Below, in pieces: positions 36,203 through 44,045 of a stretch of 64,000 nt of DNA. Position 1 is the first letter of the stretch. The number at the start of each line of letters is the position of its first letter. The position numbers and the translations under genes were made by a program. The stretch is from Streptomyces sp. CB01881 (GTDB lineage: Bacteria > Actinomycetota > Actinomycetes > Streptomycetales > Streptomycetaceae): the NCBI RefSeq assembly GCF_002953255.1, contig NZ_CP026498.1, positions 7,675,237 to 7,739,236 on the forward strand. The letters are read 5' to 3'. Under the pieces are notes generated by a model. It saw only the letters and a list, made by a program, of their open reading frames with translations, did not search any database and was not told the DNA's origin.

Positions 36203-37189
36203 TCAGTCCACCGTCACGTAGTCGGGGCCGGAGTACCGTCCGGTGGTCAGTTTCTGACGCTGCATCAGCAGGTCGTTGAGCAGGCTGGAGGCGCCGAAGC
36301 GGAACCAGTGCGGGGTCAGCCAGTCGTCGCCGAGCGTCTCGTTGACCATCACCAGGTACTTCATGGCGTCCTTGGTGGTCTTGATGCCGCCGGCGGGCTT
36401 GACGCCGACCTGGACGCCGGTCTGCGCCTTGAAGTCGCGGACCGCCTCCAGCATCAGCAGGGTGACCGGCGGGGTCGCGTTGACGGCGACCTTGCCGGTC
36501 GAGGTCTTGATGAAGTCGGCACCGGCCAGCATCGCCAGCCACGAGACGCGGCGCACGTTGTCGTACGTCTGCAGCTCGCCGGTCTCGAAGATCACCTTGA
36601 GGTGGGCGGAGGTGCCGTCCGGGCGCCTGCACGCCTCCTTGACGGCGACGATCTCGTTGAAGACGTCCATGTACCGGCCGGAGAGGAAGGCACCCCGGTC
36701 GATCACCATGTCGATCTCGTCGGCGCCGGCCGCGACCGCGTCGGCGGTGTCGGCCAGCTTCACCGGGAGCGCGGCGCGCCCGGCGGGGAAGGCGGTGGCG
36801 ACGGAGGCGACCTGGACGTCGGTGCCCTGCAGCGCGGCCTTCGCGGTGGCGACCATGTCCGGGTAGACACAGATCGCGGCGACCCGGGGGGTGGCCGGGT
36901 CGGCGGGGTCGGGGGTCCGGCCCTTCGCGCAGAGCGCGCGCACCTTGCCGACCGTGTCCGCGCCTTCGAGCGTGGTCAGGTCGATCATCGAGATGGCCAG
37001 GTCGATGGCGTAGGCCTTCGCCGTGGTCTTGATCGAGCGGGTACCGAGAGTGGCGGCACGCGCCTCCAGGCCGACCTGGTCGACGCCGGGCAGGCCGTGC
37101 AGGAAGCGGCGGAGCGAGGCCTCGGACGCCGCAACGTCCTGGAGACCGCTGCCCGCAACGCCGGGGGCATTGGCTGCAAGAGTGGACAT
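36203..37189 (-). CDS. deoC: Deoxyribose-phosphate aldolase
   Basis: This 328-residue class I aldolase splits 2-deoxyribose-5-phosphate into glyceraldehyde-3-phosphate and acetaldehyde. Motifs: AICVYPDMV, EIDMVIDRGAFLSG, KVIFETGEL, DFIKTSTGK with the Schiff-base Lys, and GVKPAGGIKTTKDA with the second active-site Lys. It has an N-terminal extension of about 50 residues and a C-terminal extension relative to E. coli DeoC (259). The ATG at 37189 lies just after a -10-like TATGCT and a regulon palindrome. It heads the operon deoC, aldehyde dehydrogenase, Cys-less partner. Confidence 0.93.
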   Translation of the reverse strand: MSTLAANAPGVAGSGLQDVAASEASLRRFLHGLPGVDQVGLEARAATLGTRSIKTTAKAYAIDLAISMIDLTTLEGADTVGKVRALCAKGRTPDPADPATPRVAAICVYPDMVATAKAALQGTDVQVASVATAFPAGRAALPVKLADTADAVAAGADEIDMVIDRGAFLSGRYMDVFNEIVAVKEACRRPDGTSAHLKVIFETGELQTYDNVRRVSWLAMLAGADFIKTSTGKVAVNATPPVTLLMLEAVRDFKAQTGVQVGVKPAGGIKTTKDAMKYLVMVNETLGDDWLTPHWFRFGASSLLNDLLMQRQKLTTGRYSGPDYVTVD

Positions 37190-37208
37190 AGTCACCAGAC
37201 CAGCATAT

Positions 37209-37220
37209 CTACGCGCGTAA
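37209..37220 (-). promoter_or_regulatory. Nucleoside-regulon operator copy 4 (deoC)
   Basis: Reading on the deoC strand, TTACGCGCGTAG contains the full core TACGCGCGTA. A TATGCT -10-like hexamer follows one base later, so the site occupies the promoter spacer just as in add. It starts 20 nt upstream of the deoC ATG. Confidence 0.8.
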
Positions 37221-37329
37221 CATTGCGCTAGGCCCGGACCTTTTCGATGCCGGACCGAGATCTCCGAACCCCGTGTGCCCCGCTGGTCACCCCTGTAGAT
37301 CGCGGGAGCCATACGGCAGAATCGTCGGC

Positions 37330-38004
37330 ATGACCGAATCCGACGGCAAGCCCCACCAGGGCTCGGCCGGCTCCGACGGGGAGCCCGTGTACGCCGACCG
37401 CGTGTACCGCTCCATTCCCGGTGTGATCTCCGGTGTGCTGTTGTTGGCCGTGGCCGGGTGGCTGATCGGGGACGCGGCGCTCAACGGGACGGGGAAGACG
37501 CCGTACGTGGCACTGGCGGCGGTACCGGTGTTCGCCTTCCCGGTGATCGCCTACACGCTGCGGCCGGCCGTGCTGGCCAACGACCGGCGGCTGGTGGTGC
37601 GCAACCCGCTGCGGACGATCACGGCACCGTGGGCGTCGGTGGACGCGCTGCGGGCCGGGTACTCGGTGGAGCTGCTGGCGGACGGCCGGAAGTTCCAGGT
37701 GTGGGCGGTGCCGGTCTCGCTGCGCCAGCGCAAGCGGGCCAACCGGGCCCAGCAGCGCGGCGGCGTCGAGCACACCTCCCGGCTGGGGATGGTCGTGGGG
37801 CGCCAGCCCACCCCGGAGGTCCTCGGCTCGCCGGACTCGACCAGGGCCTGGTCCGACCAGGTGGTCGCGGTGCTCCAGGAGATGGCCGAGCGGAACGCGT
37901 CGAGCCCCGACGCGGCCGGGCCGCTGACCGTCCGCTGGTGCTGGTGGATCATCGCGCCGACGCTGGCCGGCCTGGTCGCGCTGATCACCGCGATCGCGGC
38001 CTAG
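37330..38004 (+). CDS. PH-domain membrane protein
   Basis: This 224-residue protein has two N-terminal hydrophobic helices (GVISGVLLLAVAGWLIGDAAL and AALAAVPVFAFPVIAYTL), a bacterial PH-like beta domain (NDRRLVVRNPLRTITAPWASVDALRAG), and a C-terminal helix (WWIIAPTLAGLVALITAI). Such proteins are conserved next to deoC in streptomycetes. Function is unknown. It is divergent from deoC, so the regulon palindrome lies in the shared promoter region about 110 nt upstream of this gene. Confidence 0.8.
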   Translation: MTESDGKPHQGSAGSDGEPVYADRVYRSIPGVISGVLLLAVAGWLIGDAALNGTGKTPYVALAAVPVFAFPVIAYTLRPAVLANDRRLVVRNPLRTITAPWASVDALRAGYSVELLADGRKFQVWAVPVSLRQRKRANRAQQRGGVEHTSRLGMVVGRQPTPEVLGSPDSTRAWSDQVVAVLQEMAERNASSPDAAGPLTVRWCWWIIAPTLAGLVALITAIAA

Positions 38005-38012
38005 GATCCACG

Positions 38013-38052
38013 ACGACGAAAGGGCCCGCCGGTCGGCGGGCCCTTTCGTCGT
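38013..38052. terminator. Bidirectional terminator between PH-domain and phosphomutase genes
   Basis: An 18-bp perfect stem (38013-38030 with 38035-38052) has a GGTC loop. Each arm has AAAGGG/CCCTTT near the middle and the flanking genes are convergent. Confidence 0.85.
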
Positions 38053-38064
38053 GCGCGGGGTGCG

Positions 38065-39789
38065 TCAGACGTCGATCCCGGCGGCCGCGGCCAGGTCGCG
38101 CTTGATCCCGTCGAGCAGCGCGGCGGCGCGCTCGCGGGCGCCGGCCAGGTCGGCGGCGGAGGCCACCGGGAGGACGACCTCCAGGTAGCACTTCAGCTTG
38201 GGCTCGGTGCCGGACGGCCGGACGACGATCCGGGCCGAGCGGACGGCCTCGCCGGCCAGGTAGTAGCGCAGGCCGTCGGTCGGCGGCAGGTCGGCGGAGC
38301 CGGCGGTCAGGTCGTCCGCCTGGGTGACCTTCAGGCCGGCCAGCCCGGCCGGCGGCTGCTCGCGCAGGCGCCGCATCGCGTCGGCGATCAGCGAGAGGTC
38401 CTGCACGCGGACGGAGAGCTGGTCGGTGGCGTGCAGGCCGTGCTCCAGCGCCAGGTCGTCCAGCAGGTCGGCCAGGGTGCGGCCGGACTGCTTCAGCGTG
38501 GCGGCCAGTTCGGCGACCAGCAGGGCGGCGGTGATGCCGTCCTTGTCGCGCACGCCCTGCGGGTCGACGCAGTAGCCGAGCGCCTCCTCGTAGCCGTAGC
38601 GCAGGCCGTCGGCGCGGGCGATCCACTTGAAGCCGGTGAGCGTCTCGGCGTACCCGAGGCCGGCCGCCTCGGCGATCCGGCCGAGCAGCGTGGAGGAGAC
38701 GATGGTGGTGGCGAAGGTGCCGGCGGCCTTCTTGGCGACCAGCGCCGCGCCGAGCAGCGCGCCGACGTCGTCGCCGCGGAGCATCCGCCAGCCGCTGCCC
38801 TGGCCGGGGCCGCCGGCGGCGTTGCCGTTGGCGGGGACGGCCACCGCGCAGCGGTCGGCGTCCGGGTCGTTGGCGATGACGATGTCCGGGCCGACCGAGG
38901 CGGCGGTGCGGAAGGCGAGGTCCATCGCCCCCGGCTCCTCCGGGTTGGGGAAGGCCACGGTCGGGAAGTCCGGGTCGGGCTCGGCCTGCTCGGCGACCAC
39001 GGTGGGCGCGGGGAAGCCGGCCCGGCGGAAGGCGGCGACCAGGGTGTCGCGGCCGACGCCGTGCATCGGGGTGTAGACGACGTCGAGGTCGCGCGGGCTG
39101 TGCGGGTCCACGATCGAGACGGCACGGGCCAGGTACGCCTCGACGACGTCGTCGCCGACCACGTCCCAGCCGTCCTCGGCGAGCGGGACCTCGGCGAGCG
39201 AGCCGATCGCGTCGATCTCGGCGGCGATCCCGGCGTCGGCCGGCGGGACGATCTGCGAGCCGTCGCCCAGGTAGACCTTGTAGCCGTTGTCCTGCGGCGG
39301 GTTGTGGCTGGCGGTGACGGTGACGCCGGCGGCCGCGCCGAGGTGGCGGACGGCGAAGGCGAGCACCGGGGTGGGCAGGGCGTGCGGCAGCAGCGCGGCG
39401 CGCAGGCCCGCGCCGACCACCACGGCGGCGGTGTCGCGGGCGAAGTCGTACGACTTGTGGCGGGCGTCGTAGCCGATCACGACGAGGTCGCCGAGCTGTT
39501 CCTTCTTCACGTAGGCGACCAGGCCGGCGGCGGCCCGGATCACCACGGCGCGGTTCATCCGCATCGGGCCCGCGCCCAGCTCGCCGCGCAGGCCGGCGGT
39601 GCCGAACTGGAGCCGGCCGGAGAACCGCTCGGCCAGCTGGGACCAGGCGAGCGTGCTGTCCTCCTCGGCCTCCGGGCCCTCGGCCACGGCCAGCAGCGAG
39701 GTCAGCTCCTCGCGGGTCTGCGGGTCGGGGTCCTCGGCCAGCCAGGCCCGGGCCCGGGTGAGGAGATCGGTGGTGGGTGCCTGCGTCAA
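38065..39789 (-). CDS. Alpha-D-phosphohexomutase family enzyme, probable phosphopentomutase (PGM2-like)
   Basis: These 574 residues cover the four domains of the phosphoglucomutase superfamily: the phosphoserine loop TASHNPPQDNGYKVY, the metal loop NDPDADRCAV, the sugar loop GYEEALGYC and the phosphate loop RPSGTEPKLKCYLE. The GYEEALGY form and length match the PGM2 group, whose human member prefers pentose-1-phosphates. Lying just after purine nucleoside phosphorylase and near deoC, it likely converts ribose- and deoxyribose-1-phosphate to the 5-phosphates. This is inference; annotation as phosphomannomutase is common. I start at TTG 39789, with CGGAG upstream. Confidence 0.87.
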   Translation of the reverse strand: MTQAPTTDLLTRARAWLAEDPDPQTREELTSLLAVAEGPEAEEDSTLAWSQLAERFSGRLQFGTAGLRGELGAGPMRMNRAVVIRAAAGLVAYVKKEQLGDLVVIGYDARHKSYDFARDTAAVVVGAGLRAALLPHALPTPVLAFAVRHLGAAAGVTVTASHNPPQDNGYKVYLGDGSQIVPPADAGIAAEIDAIGSLAEVPLAEDGWDVVGDDVVEAYLARAVSIVDPHSPRDLDVVYTPMHGVGRDTLVAAFRRAGFPAPTVVAEQAEPDPDFPTVAFPNPEEPGAMDLAFRTAASVGPDIVIANDPDADRCAVAVPANGNAAGGPGQGSGWRMLRGDDVGALLGAALVAKKAAGTFATTIVSSTLLGRIAEAAGLGYAETLTGFKWIARADGLRYGYEEALGYCVDPQGVRDKDGITAALLVAELAATLKQSGRTLADLLDDLALEHGLHATDQLSVRVQDLSLIADAMRRLREQPPAGLAGLKVTQADDLTAGSADLPPTDGLRYYLAGEAVRSARIVVRPSGTEPKLKCYLEVVLPVASAADLAGARERAAALLDGIKRDLAAAAGIDV

Positions 39790-39853
39790 GGCCAGCTCCG
39801 TTGGGAAGTTCCGCAAGTGGGTGGGTGTGCGCATGCGGACGGGGCCCGCAGGC

Positions 39854-39877
39854 GGCTGTGATCCGCTGATCACAGCC
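39854..39877 (-). terminator. Hairpin between the nucleoside phosphorylase and phosphomutase genes
   Basis: GGCTGTGATC and GATCACAGCC form a perfect 10-bp stem with a CGCT loop, extended by flanking GC pairs. It sits in the 130-nt gap after the phosphorylase stop and probably reduces read-through into the phosphomutase gene. Confidence 0.6.
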
Positions 39878-39919
39878 GTCCGCGGACCCCGTCGCTCACG
39901 ATTGTGAACCAGATCCGGG

Positions 39920-40741
39920 TCAGATCCGCTCAAGGACCTTCGCCAGCAGCGAGCCCATGCGCTCGGCGGAGGCCTTGCCGGCCTCCAGGACCTCGGCGTG
40001 GTTGAGCGGCTCGCCGGTCATGCCGGCCGCGAGGTTGGTGACCAGGGAGATGCCGAGCACCTCGGCGCCGGCCTCGCGGGCGGCGATGGCCTCCAGCGTG
40101 GTGGACATGCCGACCAGCTCGCCGCCGATCACCCGGGCCATGTTGACCTCGGCCGGGGTCTCGTAGTGCGGGCCGCGGAACTGCACGTAGACGGCCTCGT
40201 CGAGGGTGGAGTCCACCTCGCGGCAGAGGTCGCGCAGGCGCTTGGAGTAGAGGTCCGTCAGGTCGACGAAGTTGGCGCCGACGATCGGGGAGTCCGCGGT
40301 CAGGTTGATGTGGTCGCTGATCAGGACCGGCTGGCCGGGGACCCAGCCCTCGCGCAGACCGCCGCAGCCGTTGGTCAGCACGATGATGCCGCAGCCCGCG
40401 GCGGCGGCGGTGCGCACGCCGTGGACCACGGTGGCCACGCCGTGGCCCTCGTAGTAGTGGTTGCGGCCGAGGAAGATCAGGGCGCGCTTGTCGCCGATCT
40501 TCACCGAGCGGATCGTGCCGGCGTGGCCGGCCACGGCGGGGGCGGGGAAGCCCGGGAGGTCGGTGACCGGGAACTCTGCCACGGTCTCGCCCAGGGCGTC
40601 GGCGGCCGGCACCCAGCCGGAGCCCATCACCAGGGCGACGTCGTGGCGCTCGGCACCGGTCAGCTCGCGCAGGCGCGCGGCGGCGGCCTGGGCGGCGGCG
40701 TAGGGGTCGGCGGAGACGACCGACTGAGGAGATGCGTTCAC
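39920..40741 (-). CDS. Purine nucleoside phosphorylase (trimeric class)
   Basis: This 273-residue enzyme phosphorolyses inosine and guanosine (and deoxy forms) to base and pentose-1-phosphate. Family motifs: VMGSGWVPAAD, GRNHYYEGH, LTNGCGGLREGWVPG, QFRGPHYETPAEV and MSTTLEAIAAREAG. The start is GTG 40741. A -10-like TATCCT at 40748-40753 predicts a transcript beginning at the start codon, that is a leaderless mRNA. A perfect regulon palindrome is 25 nt upstream. It completes the route from adenosine deaminase toward pentose phosphates. Confidence 0.93.
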   Translation of the reverse strand: MNASPQSVVSADPYAAAQAAAARLRELTGAERHDVALVMGSGWVPAADALGETVAEFPVTDLPGFPAPAVAGHAGTIRSVKIGDKRALIFLGRNHYYEGHGVATVVHGVRTAAAAGCGIIVLTNGCGGLREGWVPGQPVLISDHINLTADSPIVGANFVDLTDLYSKRLRDLCREVDSTLDEAVYVQFRGPHYETPAEVNMARVIGGELVGMSTTLEAIAAREAGAEVLGISLVTNLAAGMTGEPLNHAEVLEAGKASAERMGSLLAKVLERI

Positions 40742-40765
40742 ACGTCGAGGATAGACGGGAAATGG

Positions 40766-40777
40766 CTACGCGCGTAG
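40766..40777 (-). promoter_or_regulatory. Nucleoside-regulon operator copy 5 (purine nucleoside phosphorylase)
   Basis: CTACGCGCGTAG is a perfect 12-bp palindrome identical to the add copy. It lies 25 nt upstream of the GTG start and overlaps the expected -35 region of the proposed promoter. Confidence 0.82.
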
Positions 40778-40867
40778 AAAATCCTGGTGCGACGTGCCGG
40801 ATCGTTACCCGGATGGCGTGAAAGTACAGCTCGCGGGCCCCTTTCCACCCGTCCGCACGGGAGCAAC

Positions 40868-41965
40868 CTACAGCCGCTTGGCGCTCCGCAGCCCCTTGGC
40901 GTACATGCCGTTGTCGTCCAGCCGCGCGGTGCCGCCCTTGTCGCCGAAGGTCGGGCCGTTGGCCTCCTCGCGGCTGGAGACGTAGCGGGGGTGGCCGTCG
41001 GTGTCCAGGCCGAGGTAGATGCCGGTGTGGTCGAGCCGGGCCCCGGTGCGCGCGTCGATCTCGAAGAAGACCAGGTCGCCGGGTTGCAGCGGGTCGATCG
41101 AGGCGGGCCGCAGGGTGGTGTCCGAGCCGGGCGCGGTGGTCAGCGGCAGCACCGGCACACCGGGCGCGAGCCGGGCCAGGCCGTTGGCGGTGCGCTGGAG
41201 GCCGTTGCCGGCGACGTCCTTGCTGAGCAGCGGGTAACCGGCGCGGTAGCCGTAGACCATCCGGACGAAGCCGGAGCAGTCGAAGGCGCCGTAGCGGGTC
41301 TTGTCGGGCTGCTTGGTGACCTTGTCGGCGAAGGTGTACGCGGTGCCGAGGTAGTCGAGGAAGTCGGTCTGCTCCAGCCGCAGGTCGTTGCCGGCCGAGC
41401 CGTTCGGGTTGAGCGGGCCGAACGAGGCGTCGCCCTTGATCCGCACGCCCTTGGCGTCCTTGCCCTCCGGCGCGCCCGTCAGGTACTGGGTGGCGATCGC
41501 CAGCACGTCGTCCGCGGTGGAGCCCAGGGACTGCTGGAACCAGGTGCGGAACCAGCCGTCGTTCTCCGCGCCGGCCTTCCAGGCCTGCGGCATCAGCCGG
41601 ACCCAGCTGTCGCTGACCAGGGTGGCCGAGGTGGTGCCCGGCTCGGCGAAGGTGCGGCTCGGTCCGGCCAGGACGACGGTGCGGGCGCCGTCGGTCAGGG
41701 TGGCGACCACGCCGCCGCGGGCGTCCCGGACCACCGTGCGGTCCGGCCCGGCCAGCCGCTCGTACCGGTAGCCGGCGCCGGCCGCGGCGGTGCCCTGGGC
41801 GGCGGCCGGGCTCGGCGTGACGGTGGCGGCGATCAGCGGCGCGGTGCCGCCGGCCGCGGCGGGCTGCCCGTCGCGGTCCCGCAACTGGACGGTGAGGTAC
41901 CCGCTGGCGGCCAGCAGGGTGACGGCGAGACCGCCGCTGATCAGGGACTTCCGGGTGACTGGCAT
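40868..41965 (-). CDS. Secreted NlpC/P60 (C40) peptidase linked to pgsBC
   Basis: This 365-residue protein has an N-terminal membrane or signal segment (SLISGGLAVTLLAASGYLTV), a middle region of about 130 residues without a recognised domain, and a C-terminal NlpC/P60 domain with catalytic Cys in GAFDCSGFVRMV and His in RLDHTGIYLGL, plus DLVFFE. Most family members cut gamma-D-Glu-containing bonds, and PgdS-type members cut poly-gamma-glutamate. As last gene after pgsB and pgsC, release or trimming of a gamma-glutamyl polymer is a reasonable inference. Cell-wall turnover is the alternative. Confidence 0.85.
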   Translation of the reverse strand: MPVTRKSLISGGLAVTLLAASGYLTVQLRDRDGQPAAAGGTAPLIAATVTPSPAAAQGTAAAGAGYRYERLAGPDRTVVRDARGGVVATLTDGARTVVLAGPSRTFAEPGTTSATLVSDSWVRLMPQAWKAGAENDGWFRTWFQQSLGSTADDVLAIATQYLTGAPEGKDAKGVRIKGDASFGPLNPNGSAGNDLRLEQTDFLDYLGTAYTFADKVTKQPDKTRYGAFDCSGFVRMVYGYRAGYPLLSKDVAGNGLQRTANGLARLAPGVPVLPLTTAPGSDTTLRPASIDPLQPGDLVFFEIDARTGARLDHTGIYLGLDTDGHPRYVSSREEANGPTFGDKGGTARLDDNGMYAKGLRSAKRL

Positions 41966-42033
41966 GGGCGCTTCCTGGAGGGGGCGGGTCGGGGCCGGTC
42001 CGGTGGGAACCAGGGGCGGCCCACCGGTCGGTC

Positions 42034-42516
42034 CTACGTGCCGGGGAGGGCGCCGAGCAGCACGCCGGCGGTGAGGACGACGTAGTTGGCGAGCGTCACC
42101 GTGCTGGTGGCCATCAGGGTGGCGGCCCGCGGCTGGCGGACCAGCTGGTAGGCGATCAGGCCGGGGACGATGAAGCCGAGCGTCTGGTTGGCGTACAGGG
42201 TGGGCAGCTCGCGCTGGAGGACCAGCATCACGGTGGCCTGGAGCAGCACGCCGGTCAGCACCACGGCGGCGAACAGCCGCTTTCCGTAGAGGATCACCAG
42301 CTTCTGGACGACCCGGGTGGCGAGGTAGGTCAGCACCGTCACGCCGATCACGATGGCCACCCGCTGGAGGTCCTCGACCAGCGTGAGGGCCAGCCAGCCG
42401 GGGGTGATCATGCCACCGGGGGAGAGGTTGGTGGTCAGGTAGCAGACGAGGGAGAAGACCAGGCCGAGCGCGATGCCGATGGCGGCGATCTCGGGGGTGA
42501 GCTCGGTGGGGATCAC
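42034..42516 (-). CDS. pgsC: Poly-gamma-glutamate synthase membrane subunit PgsC/CapC
   Basis: This 160-residue protein, made almost wholly of membrane helices, starts VIPTELTPEIAAIGIALGLVFSLVCYLTTNLSPGGMITPGWLAL; TNLSPGGMITPGYLAL is the CapC/PgsC hallmark. Later TLYANQTLGFIVPGLIAYQLVRQ also fits. PgsC works with PgsB to polymerise and pass the chain through the membrane. The GTG start overlaps the pgsB stop by 4 nt. No PgsA/CapA homologue is in the window. Confidence 0.88.
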   Translation of the reverse strand: MIPTELTPEIAAIGIALGLVFSLVCYLTTNLSPGGMITPGWLALTLVEDLQRVAIVIGVTVLTYLATRVVQKLVILYGKRLFAAVVLTGVLLQATVMLVLQRELPTLYANQTLGFIVPGLIAYQLVRQPRAATLMATSTVTLANYVVLTAGVLLGALPGT

Positions 42517-44033
42517 TGCTGGTCTCCGTACGGGAAGGGGCGCTGCGGGCGGGCGGGGGCCGCGTCGAACCAGGAGTCGGGCAGCGGCTCGGGGACGTAC
42601 ACGGGCTGGGCGGCGGCGGGCCCGTCGTACGCGGGCCCGGGGTGGGCGGGCCGGGCGTACGCGGGTTCCGGGTAGTACGCGGGCCCGGGCTCGTCGTACG
42701 GCCGGTGGCCCGTGTCCGGCCGGTACGCGGTCACCGCGTCCGGCTCCTCGTACGGCTCCCCGAACGGCTCTGCGTGCGCCCCGTACGGATCGCCGTGCGG
42801 AGCCTCGTACGGCTCTTCGTACGGATCCCCGTACGGCTCCGCGTCCGGCTCGTCGTCGGGGGCCAGCCGGGCGAGCTCGTCCAGGAACAGCTCGCCCTGG
42901 CCGTGGATGTTGCCGATCGCGACCAGCGAGGAGTCCGGCCCGAGGCCGGCCAGCAGTTCCGCGGTGAGCGCCGCCGGGTCGCGCTTGTCGCCGCCGAGGT
43001 CGACCACCTGCCCGGACCAGCCCGCCGGGATGCCGTCCCGGGCGCTCTTGGTGGGGTGGCCGATCAGGAAGACGGTGTCCGGGTCGAGGTCCGGCACGAT
43101 CTGGCCCATCTGGCCGTTGCGCTCGACGCGGTCCGGGCGGCAGTTGATCACCACGTTCAGCGGGCGGTTGATCGCGCCGAGGTCCTCCAGCTGGCGGACG
43201 TTCATCAGGGTGGACTCGGGGTCGTTGGCCGCGAACACGTTGGCGAACCGCAGCCGCTTGCCGTCCTCGGTGCGGTAGCGCTCGACCGAGAGGACGCCCG
43301 GGTCCGGCGGCGCCTGCCACATGCCCTGGAGCGCCGTCTGCCGCTCCACGCCGAGGAGCTCGGCGACGGCGAGGGCGATGGCCACGTTCTCCTTGAAGGT
43401 GAACCAGCTGAAGCCGCGCAGCTCCTCGTCGGTCACCGACTCCGGGTCGACCACGATCAGCTCGCAGTTCCGCCGGGCCGCCTCCTCGCGCAGGATGTGC
43501 GCGCGCTCCTGCTCGGCGGTGACGCAGACGCCGCCGAGCGGCATCGAGCGGGAGAGGGAGCGGGCGACGTCGTCCAGGGTCGGGCCCATCTCGGCGAGGT
43601 GGTCCTCACGGACGTTGCAGAGCACGCCGATGGTGGAGCGGATCAGCTTGGTCTGGTTGACCTCCTGGAGCGCCGGCATCACCGCCATGCACTCGATCAC
43701 CAGGGCGTCCGGGCGGTAGGTGGCGGCGCGGCGGACGATGCCGATCTGCTCCACCACGTTGGCGATGCCGAACTTGCGGTAGACCGGCTCCTCCGTCGCG
43801 TCGGGGTGGATGAACCGGGCCGCGGTACCGGTGGTCTTGGCGACGGTGACCAGGTCGCCGCCGCGCAGCGCGCCCGCGCAGAGCCGGGTGATCGAGCTCT
43901 TGCCGCGGATGCCGTTGACCAGCACCCGGGTGGGGATCTGCTCCAGCGCCGCGAAGTGCCGGCGCTGCTCGACGATGCCCGCCACCAGCAGGACGGCGCA
44001 GCACACCAGCAGCACGAGGTAGAGGAAGAGCAC
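42513..44033 (-). CDS. pgsB: Poly-gamma-glutamate synthase ATP-dependent ligase PgsB/CapB
   Basis: This 506-residue Mur-ligase-like enzyme joins glutamate through gamma-carboxylate bonds. It has an N-terminal membrane helix (LFLYLVLLVCCAVLLVAGIV), an ATP loop IPTRVLVNGIRGKSSITRL in the characteristic CapB form, and an ECMAVMPALQEV core. Residues up to about 385 match the usual length (near 390). A 120-residue tail then follows, made of short Tyr/Glu/Pro repeats such as EPYGDPYEEPYEAP, encoded by roughly 12-bp DNA repeats at 42725-42850. That tail is not part of known CapB. It starts GTG 12 nt after the sensor gene. Confidence 0.9.
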   Translation of the reverse strand: MLFLYLVLLVCCAVLLVAGIVEQRRHFAALEQIPTRVLVNGIRGKSSITRLCAGALRGGDLVTVAKTTGTAARFIHPDATEEPVYRKFGIANVVEQIGIVRRAATYRPDALVIECMAVMPALQEVNQTKLIRSTIGVLCNVREDHLAEMGPTLDDVARSLSRSMPLGGVCVTAEQERAHILREEAARRNCELIVVDPESVTDEELRGFSWFTFKENVAIALAVAELLGVERQTALQGMWQAPPDPGVLSVERYRTEDGKRLRFANVFAANDPESTLMNVRQLEDLGAINRPLNVVINCRPDRVERNGQMGQIVPDLDPDTVFLIGHPTKSARDGIPAGWSGQVVDLGGDKRDPAALTAELLAGLGPDSSLVAIGNIHGQGELFLDELARLAPDDEPDAEPYGDPYEEPYEAPHGDPYGAHAEPFGEPYEEPDAVTAYRPDTGHRPYDEPGPAYYPEPAYARPAHPGPAYDGPAAAQPVYVPEPLPDSWFDAAPARPQRPFPYGDQQ

Positions 44034-44045
44034 GTGGAGGTCCTC

